Shown piece by piece: positions 58,201 to 64,000 of a stretch of 64,000 nucleotides of DNA. The notes under the pieces are model-generated. The model saw nothing but the letters and a program-made list of their open reading frames with translations. It did not search any database and was not told where the DNA came from. Where the stretch lies: assembly GCA_028583415.1 (NCBI GenBank), contig CM053272.1:48402685-48466684 (forward strand). Direction: 5' to 3'. The DNA is from Protea cynaroides. Lineage: Eukaryota; Streptophyta; Magnoliopsida; Proteales; Proteaceae. The first letter of the stretch is position 1, and each line of letters begins with the position of its first letter. The position numbers and the translations under genes were made by a program.

Positions 58201-59564
58201 TTATTTATTAGGCTATATAGCTTAGTAGAAAATTTTTATTAAAGGAAAAAAAATGAAAGAATATAGGGTTAAGGCTTGGGTATACCCAAATAGAAATAGA
58301 AATAGAAATACAAATACAGGAATTAGAATAATCTTCTCACCTTCGGCATTAGCAAGTAAGGTTATCTTGGTCAAGATTAAGATTTTCATCTCACCTTCGG
58401 CATTATTATTAGCAAGAATGAAAACTTTAGTAAAAACAATAATATGACCTCCCTTGAGCATCCCAGTAAGAGTATTTGCCTAAATAAATACAATATTGAA
58501 GTCTGTGAGTGCCCCAACTTGGACTGAGATTTAAGGTTATGTTGTGTTTTTTTTTTTTTTTCAATGTAAGAATTATTTTAAAAAATATATATTTGTATGA
58601 ACTAGAAGAACTGATGATCCCTCAGATCGTGGATGTTAATGTTGCAGAAAGTGGAGTACTTCATGGAGCTTCTGCAGAAATCAATGCATATAATCCAAAA
58701 GTTGGCGCTTCGCAATTTACAAATGCTCAAATTCGGATTAATGGTGGTCCTAATGAAAACCCTAATTATATAATGGCTGGATGGACGGTATGGATATATA
58801 ATTATCTAAATTTATTCAACATTTTGTGATCACTTCTGATACATCCGGTTCTATGGATCAAATAATCTGTATCGGATGATCGGATAGATCGATTTGTATT
58901 GATTTTAGAACTAATCGGTCCCGAATCCGATGCTACAGGTTAAAAAGAGCTGATCTCATGACCTTTGCTTCCTAGGTCTCCCCCATTGGGATTAACCATG
59001 ACCTCCATGGATGGATTAATTAAAAAAAAAATGGAAAAAGAAAATTAATTTTTGTTTAACTTTAGTTTTTACACTTGGCAACATCAGGTTAATCCAAGCT
59101 TATTATTATTATTATTATTATTTTTTGATATCCCTGACAGGATCCCAATACTGGAAACTGGTGGTTGTCAATCTCAGATAATTTAAGACATGTAGGTTAT
59201 TGGCCGAAGTCGTTATTTAGGTATTTAGCAGATGGTGCAGACAGTGTGTTTCTTGGGGAGGGCTTGCAAATTAAAAAGCTGATTCTAATGGAGTTAGTCC
59301 TCCAATGGGAAGTGGTACGTCTTTTCTCCAAGGATCGATATTCATGTTTCTTTAAATGGCTGGCGTTTGTTTGTGATGAAGGAGTAGTATCAAGTCGCAT
59401 ATGCCTCTCTATCCCGACAGGGCGTAAGAATACGTACGTGAGGATTCAGCGAAATGGTATGACCTACGTACGTTATAATCCAGAATATATATAGTCCTAC
59501 ACACGGAAATAGTTTTCAATTTGGAGGACCTGCTGGCCGGTGTCAACTCTACCTAATTTTTCTT

Positions 59565-60180
59565 TTTCTAATAATCCAAACGTAAATTTAGATGGTAAAA
59601 ATATGTTTCCAAACGTAAATTTAGATGGTAAAAATATGTTTTTGTTAAGATTTTAAACTAATAATAATCTCTCTCTCTCTCTCTCTCTCAGCATGATGTG
59701 AAGCCCAATTTAGCTGCCCTATGATAAAAGCTCTTTTATTGATGGTAATCAACTCAGAATTTAATTTAATTTAATTGTTCACTTTTTGTGTATTGAATTC
59801 TTCTCCTGCAGCAGTTTCAGTTTCGAAGCTTATCCAACAATTGAAGTTCAATCGAAGCAATCATATATAAAAAATGTAATATGAACCAAATCTACAGTCC
59901 ATTTGTTTTTTATTGGCTGTGAGGTGGGAATAGGGATGCTTACTGTCACCTTTGGTATAGGTTTACATTTTTAATTGTGGTTCCTCGTTCAATCTCTCTA
60001 ATTGCTATAGAGTTTCCGAAGATGAGGATTCCGACTGACCAAGGGTTTTTTATTAGGATTTGTCATAGGGAACGCCATTTTTTTTTTTTTTTCTAGAAGT
60101 CAAAATATATAAATTAATGATGAAAGAAGAAAAAAATCCCTAATAGGATGTAAAACCCCTCACTCTCGGCAACGCCATCA
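59565..60180. other. Intergenic, short duplication and CT tract
   Basis: CCAAACGTAAATTTAGATGG and its continuation are duplicated in tandem (about 59576-59640), followed by a CT microsatellite at about 59672-59692. No gene was seen. Confidence 0.45.
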
Positions 60181-60189
60181 GTAGGGCCA

Positions 60190-60380
60190 TCCCGGGTTAA
60201 ATAAAACTAGTGAAACAAAAATGAGGTTTATGGGAAACATTCCATTCAATCTCTCGAGCCACAAAATTAGAGCAAGCATCCCGAACATATGATCTCTTAT
60301 CATGTGCTGCTTTCCTTGCTAGCGTGTCACCCTGCTTCACAAAGTCAAGGAATGCCATGTCATTAATTCTGTATATCATT
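60190..60380 (-). pseudogene. Possible non-LTR element RNase H-like fragment
   Basis: A minus-strand frame of 60 codons contains GDTLARKAAHDKRSYV, reminiscent of the ADxLARKA box at the end of plant RNase H (RVT_3-type) domains of L1-like LINEs. The rest is unsupported. It may instead be a chance frame. Confidence 0.3.
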
Positions 60381-60713
60381 TTTTATTCTTAATATACTCT
60401 TTTCTGAAATTTAGCGCAAAAAAATATATTTAGAGTACCATACAGCCATACAGGGTACAATCAACTTTAGGGACGAGTAAAAAGTTAACTTTTATTTCAC
60501 TAAGGATTTACCTGTACTCAACAAATTCCCAGCAACTTAGATGAAATGCTCTAATGTAAGGTCCCCAACCCTTCTTTTTTTAGAATGGAGTAGAACAAAC
60601 ATTAAGGAGGCTGGACTGGCTGATGCCTTGAAGCATTAATCTTGTACGGATGAATGTAAAGGGAAAAGACTGCACCTAGCATTTTCTCAATGGGTGTCAA
60701 AGAAGAATAAATA

Positions 60714-60850
60714 ATGTGGGTCGATGGAGCATTTAAGCAGGTTAAGAACATGGACCATTTGGATGGATTGTGGAAGATTAATTTGAGTAATTTTATTGCA
60801 AGTGGAAGTAGCAAAAATCTGAAAGTTTCTTCCATGGGTAGTAGTAAGGT
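60714..60850 (+). other. Coding-looking fragment, unrecognised
   Basis: The plus frame MWVDGAFKQVKNMDHLDGLW then KINLSNFIASGSSKNLKVSS has the composition of a real exon, but I cannot assign a family. It ends where the family A repeat begins (about 60,855). It is probably a gene relic. Confidence 0.25.
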
Positions 60851-60854
60851 TCTA

Positions 60855-61020
60855 AATCAAGGTATCAGACATGGCATCAGCCATGTTCAAAATCGATCCA
60901 ATCTAGAGTAGTATACAGATCCAATAGGAAACTGACACGTGATCGATACCGTATATAATAATATTAAAATAAAATCAAATCAATGATCGATCAAGTCTAA
61001 AACCGATATGGCCTGACAGC
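60855..61020 (-). repeat. Dispersed MITE-like repeat, family A, copy 3 (inverted)
   Basis: The reverse complement carries the blocks of copies 1 and 2 in order: TATTTTAATATTATTATATA, CGGTATCGATCACGTGTCAG, TTGGATCGATTTTGAACATG. Confidence 0.65.
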
Positions 61021-61335
61021 AATTATTTAAACCATTACAATAAGATACAATGCTAGATGGATTGAAGTTCTTAGTCTTGACTCTAAGGATTTAGTTGCCT
61101 ACTAAATTAAAACCACTTTTTGTTCTTGGCCAAGGAATTTAGCTCACATTTTTATGATTTATTCTTTATGTATGTGAACTATTTGATAGTTGTGTCTTTA
61201 ATTTTGTAAGCATATCAGTGAATTTTGAAGCTCATACCTAGCAACCTAAGAATCCATGAACAAGAAATGAAGAGTTCTTTTTTTTTTTTTTTGGTAAAAA
61301 GAAATGGGAAGTTTGAGAAGATGAGTTGTCTTAGG

Positions 61336-61617
61336 ATCGTTTTGGTATAGTTTATATTTATGTTTATGACTTATTTATAATAAATCTTTTATGAGAATAT
61401 ATTAAGAATTATAAATAATAACGGTTTAATACCACTAAACATAAAGAAGTAATAATAAATTATCACAATAATGATAAACAGTTTTGAACCTATTTGTAGA
61501 TTTTAGATTATATCAATTTATTTTAAATATAAATAAATACCACAAATCATACAAACAATTACATATGTCATAATGTATCATATAATTAATTTTATAATAC
61601 ATACCAAATAGAGCTTT
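61336..61617. mobile_element. Tourist-like MITE, family C, copy 2
   Basis: Inverted ends TTTTGGTAT and ATACCAAATAGAGC, flanked by TTAG/TTAG-like sequence (TTA at both sides). It is collinear with the copy at 51,011 over about 280 bp at an estimated 80-85 % identity. Confidence 0.75.
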
Positions 61618-62655
61618 AGAGGCTTATCATAACTCATTTTTTCACAATAGTAATGCAGCTCATGTAGCCGTTTTCGACCAATTCTCTATTCAAGTAAATC
61701 ATTCTCATGATTTCAGAAGGTCAATTCATATTCAAGCCAAGGTCCAAAGCAAAGCCTAAGCTCAACCCATGGTTCACAACTTCTACAATCTATTTCGGAT
61801 CCAACCTATATAGTTCATGCTATGAAAATCAATTGTCAGCATATTTACTAACTTCAAGGGTATTTCATAATATTTATATTTCAAATTTTAAAATAATCAA
61901 AACATAGAAGTTGTTTCCTTATGAGTTAAATTTCAGAGATTTGATTTGATATTAATCCAAACAATATTGAGAGAGTTATAACCTTTTTATTAAGCATGTG
62001 CAAAACAGTTTTTTCATGTGCTTTAGTGGATGATGATGTGGACACTCTTCTTTAAGCATATTTATATATTCTCAAATAGTATGACTTTTCATATGGATTG
62101 ACAAAGAGATACTTTCTTGAATCATCTACTTGAAGCTAGTTTTGAAGCTAATTTTTATATCTAAGTACAAGAATCAATATATTGGATAAATTTTTATGTA
62201 TTGAAGTTTTTAAACCATTTATGTTTTTCTTTTATTTCATACTAAAAGAATTATAACTTTATTCTTCACCTATATGTTAGAAGAGTTGTAGGACATCTTT
62301 AGATTTAATTTACATCATAGAAGAGAAGTAAATCATTCTACCTTCATTGCATCAAAAATTATTTTCTTGTTTTTGTATCCTAAAATTTTTTCAGAATCTG
62401 TTTTTACATTTCATGTTACTTTTAGCTTATTTTGACTCATTTTTTACTCAGAATCTAGGAAAACATTCTTCACCAAACTTATATCCCCGTGAGTTATTCT
62501 TAATTTTCCACTAAAATCAGATCATTCTGATATATATTGAGAAAGTTATAGTCATTTTTCTGAAATCGTACAAGTCTGTTAATTTTACACATTTGTGCTT
62601 GTATTGGATCTTATTTAATTCACTTTCTCGATCTGTTAATTTAAGAAACCTAAGT
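61618..62655. other. Intergenic, no gene seen
   Basis: AT-rich sequence without recognised coding, RNA or terminal-repeat features. Confidence 0.4.
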
Positions 62656-62666
62656 TAGCTTACAGT

Positions 62667-62819
62667 AAAGAGTTGGCACCAACTTACTGAAATATAGGTG
62701 ATCATATGGTTTTTCTTAAATTAAATACTTGGAAAAGAAATGTGGAGTTTGGATGGTGACTTATCCAAGTATTTAATACAAAGAAAACCATATGATCACC
62801 TATGTTTCAATAAATTGGC
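62667..62819. repeat. AT-rich hairpin, about 55-bp arms
   Basis: The left arm (CTGAAATATAGGTGATCATA, TGGTTTTTCTTAAATTAAAT, ACTTGGA) and the right arm in reverse complement (TTGAAACATAGGTGATCATA, TGGTTTTCTTTGTATTAAAT, ACTTGGA) pair nearly fully around a roughly 30-base loop. It is a small foldback MITE or a hairpin-RNA-like locus; no ORF. Confidence 0.75.
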
Positions 62820-63279
62820 CGTAATATTGTGAAAAAATGGGTATGATAGGCCTCTAAGATAACTCTTCTCAACCGAGGGGATACTATCATCTACTTTGAC
62901 AACTTTAAGGGTGGTAATTAATGGATTTTCTTTTTTCTTCATAGAAACAAAACACAATCTATTTGAAACAAAATTGAAATCTTAAAAGTAATCATTAGAG
63001 TCAAGTGAATCTTGGAAGGGGATCTTGATATGACACTGATACTTTTGCTGCAGTTTTATTTTAAACGAAATATTTAATTTTAGCAATAGTAATCAACAAA
63101 TTTCCCTTAAAAGAAGGGGAAAATCTAGAATGTTCATTTATCACACACAGGCAAGGTTCTAGCTCGTACAATAGACCCCACATTCATATGCGGATGGGTC
63201 CCAACGTAATAGGGGATTCCAGTCACTCCAAAAGCTTGTATGATGTATATCTAAAACAACCTATCTGGTTCCCGTTGTA

Positions 63280-63605
63280 TCCTAGAAATTCGAAAATTCA
63301 CCTCAAGTGCAGTGCTATAAACAAGAATAAAAAATGAGAAGAAGAACAGATGAAAAGGGGAAAGATGTCCACTTCGAGGGTGGAAGAACTCCTTAAAAGA
63401 AAATCTGAGAAAATTTCATTACTTTTTCATATCACACTAATACATCTGTTGCTCCTACTTATATCATTTGTACCTCAACGATATTCTGTTACAGTGTTTA
63501 CATTCAATTACAAACCCACTAATATATTCTAACTAATCTTTCCCTATCTAACACTACCATCCACCCGGTGAGAACCTTGCTCTCAAGGTTCAAATTAAAA
63601 TTCAA
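63280..63605 (-). mobile_element. Possible LTR start (Ty3-gypsy 3' LTR) next to a gene edge
   Basis: On the minus strand, GGGTGGATGGTAG (PPT-like) precedes TGTTAGATAGGGAAAG at about 63,560. Just upstream, the frame reads FNLNLESKVLTG, which resembles the short C-terminal end of some Ty3-gypsy polyproteins. A TATA-like GATATAAGTAGG follows (about 63,460). The LTR end is not found. Tentative. Confidence 0.35.
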
Positions 63606-63691
63606 GAAACTGAAGCAGAAGTCTATATAAGCTTTAATGTCTTCTAGAAGTTTCAGATTCAGTTTTACTATATCTAGATTCAGTTTTATCA

Positions 63692-64000
63692 TTACAAACA
63701 TGGATCCCTATGCTTTATGAGGACAAGTAATGTAGAGTTGGACTCAGTAGATTGCCGTACATCTTCTTGAATCCCCGGTAAAGAAGGTCGTGCTGCTTTA
63801 CTAATTCCTTTATTTATGATAGACAACTCTCTAGGATCAAGAACACCAGCACTTGTGAAGAAAGCACTATCCCACACTAAACTCTTGCGCAAATTACACT
63901 TACTGACATTTCTTGTCTTTTCAAGTTCTGCGGATTCAAATATTGTATGTGACTGTTCACTTTTCCAATATAGATCAAGCTTATCTCCTTTCTCTCTTCC
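63692..64000 (-). CDS. Partial conserved plant protein, enters from the right edge
   Basis: On the minus strand the frame is open from the window edge to a stop at about 63,692. It reads DKLDLYWKSEQSHTIFE, then NLRKSLVWDSAFFTSAGVLD, then PRELSI...LPGIQEDVRQSTES. The block LRKSL(A/V)WDSAFFTS.GVLDP.EL followed by LPGI.E(D/E)(V/L)R.ST(E/D)S is one I recall from unnamed Ser-rich plant proteins. The conserved part stops at about SNSTL; the last residues (LVLIKHRDPCL) are probably intron or insertion sequence read through, so the exon may end near 63,735. Upstream exons lie outside the window. Whether the gene is intact cannot be told. Confidence 0.6.
   Translation of the reverse strand, partial: GREKGDKLDLYWKSEQSHTIFESAELEKTRNVSKCNLRKSLVWDSAFFTSAGVLDPRELSIINKGISKAARPSLPGIQEDVRQSTESNSTLLVLIKHRDPCL

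Larger units (their letters stand above)
55586..59560 (+). pseudogene. Neprosin-domain (DUF239) protein pseudogene
   Basis: Neprosins are secreted plant glutamic peptidase-like proteins with an N-terminal activation domain. Five exons can be placed. Exon 1 (55586-55794) has a hydrophobic signal segment (LRSIITLFLVYVVVLYLVN) and a 1-base loss just before NKPPLKTIK. Exon 2 is 56046-56132 (TKEGDILDCVDFYKQPAFDH, PLLKDHKIQ). Exon 3 is 57687-57899, with an in-frame TAA before KRCPEGTVPIRRT. Exon 4 is 58626-58787 (GASAEINAYNPKV, IMAGWT). Exon 5 runs from 59141 (DPNTGNWWLSISDN, VGYWPKSLFRYLADGAD, then a frameshift at about 59275). Splice sites are intact, but the exon expected between 4 and 5, coding the domain centre, is missing. 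The C-terminal GGPAGRC remnant is at about 59,525. The copy is clearly non-functional. Confidence 0.85.

Overview
This window is nuclear DNA of a flowering plant. The evidence is spliceosomal genes with GT-AG introns and one GC-AG intron, plant-specific families (DUF1005, neprosin, plant-type mTERF), a decayed plastid 16S rRNA insert, and dense plant transposons. The species cannot be fixed from the sequence. Gene density is low, at five complete genes, one intact ORF inside a transposon and one partial gene at the right edge.

Layout. 1-3,900: no recognised gene, with one tiny RTE-LINE insertion. 4,066-6,240: mitochondrial cysteine desulfurase NFS1 (minus, uninterrupted CDS). 6,240-9,450: divergent from NFS1, a gene for an acidic single-pass membrane protein (plus). 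12,570-18,752: COX6A (minus, four exons reassembled here, two introns over 2.6 kb, one holding a solo LTR). 19-24.8 kb: MITEs, GC-rich foldback elements and the 3' end of a Copia element. 24,820-26,660: DUF1005 gene (minus, two exons). 27.3-37.3 kb: a block of mobile elements, comprising a foldback element, a long-TIR MULE-like element, a plastid 16S fragment, a Pack-MULE-like element with an intact plant ORF, and a decayed LINE. 37,791-43,689: ribosomal protein uS17/RPS11 (minus, six exons, hAT element in the 4.6-kb intron). 43.9-45.4 kb: foldback hairpins around a TIR element that carries an mTERF pseudogene. 47,449-49,730: a large solo LTR. 51.5-52.5 kb: glyoxysomal malate dehydrogenase pseudogene. 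55.6-59.6 kb: neprosin-domain pseudogene. 63.7-64.0 kb: the end of an unnamed conserved plant gene.

Functional links. NFS1 (Fe-S cluster assembly) and COX6A (complex IV) both act in mitochondria, RPS11 acts in cytosolic ribosomes, and the acidic membrane protein and DUF1005 protein have no established role. There is no operon logic; NFS1 and the acidic-protein gene share a short divergent promoter region. The most interesting content is in the mobile DNA: two TIR elements have taken up host gene sequence (one intact ORF, one mTERF fragment), and a GC-rich foldback family recurs at about five loci. Exon joins were read by eye from splice signals and reading frame, so they are inferences without transcript support.
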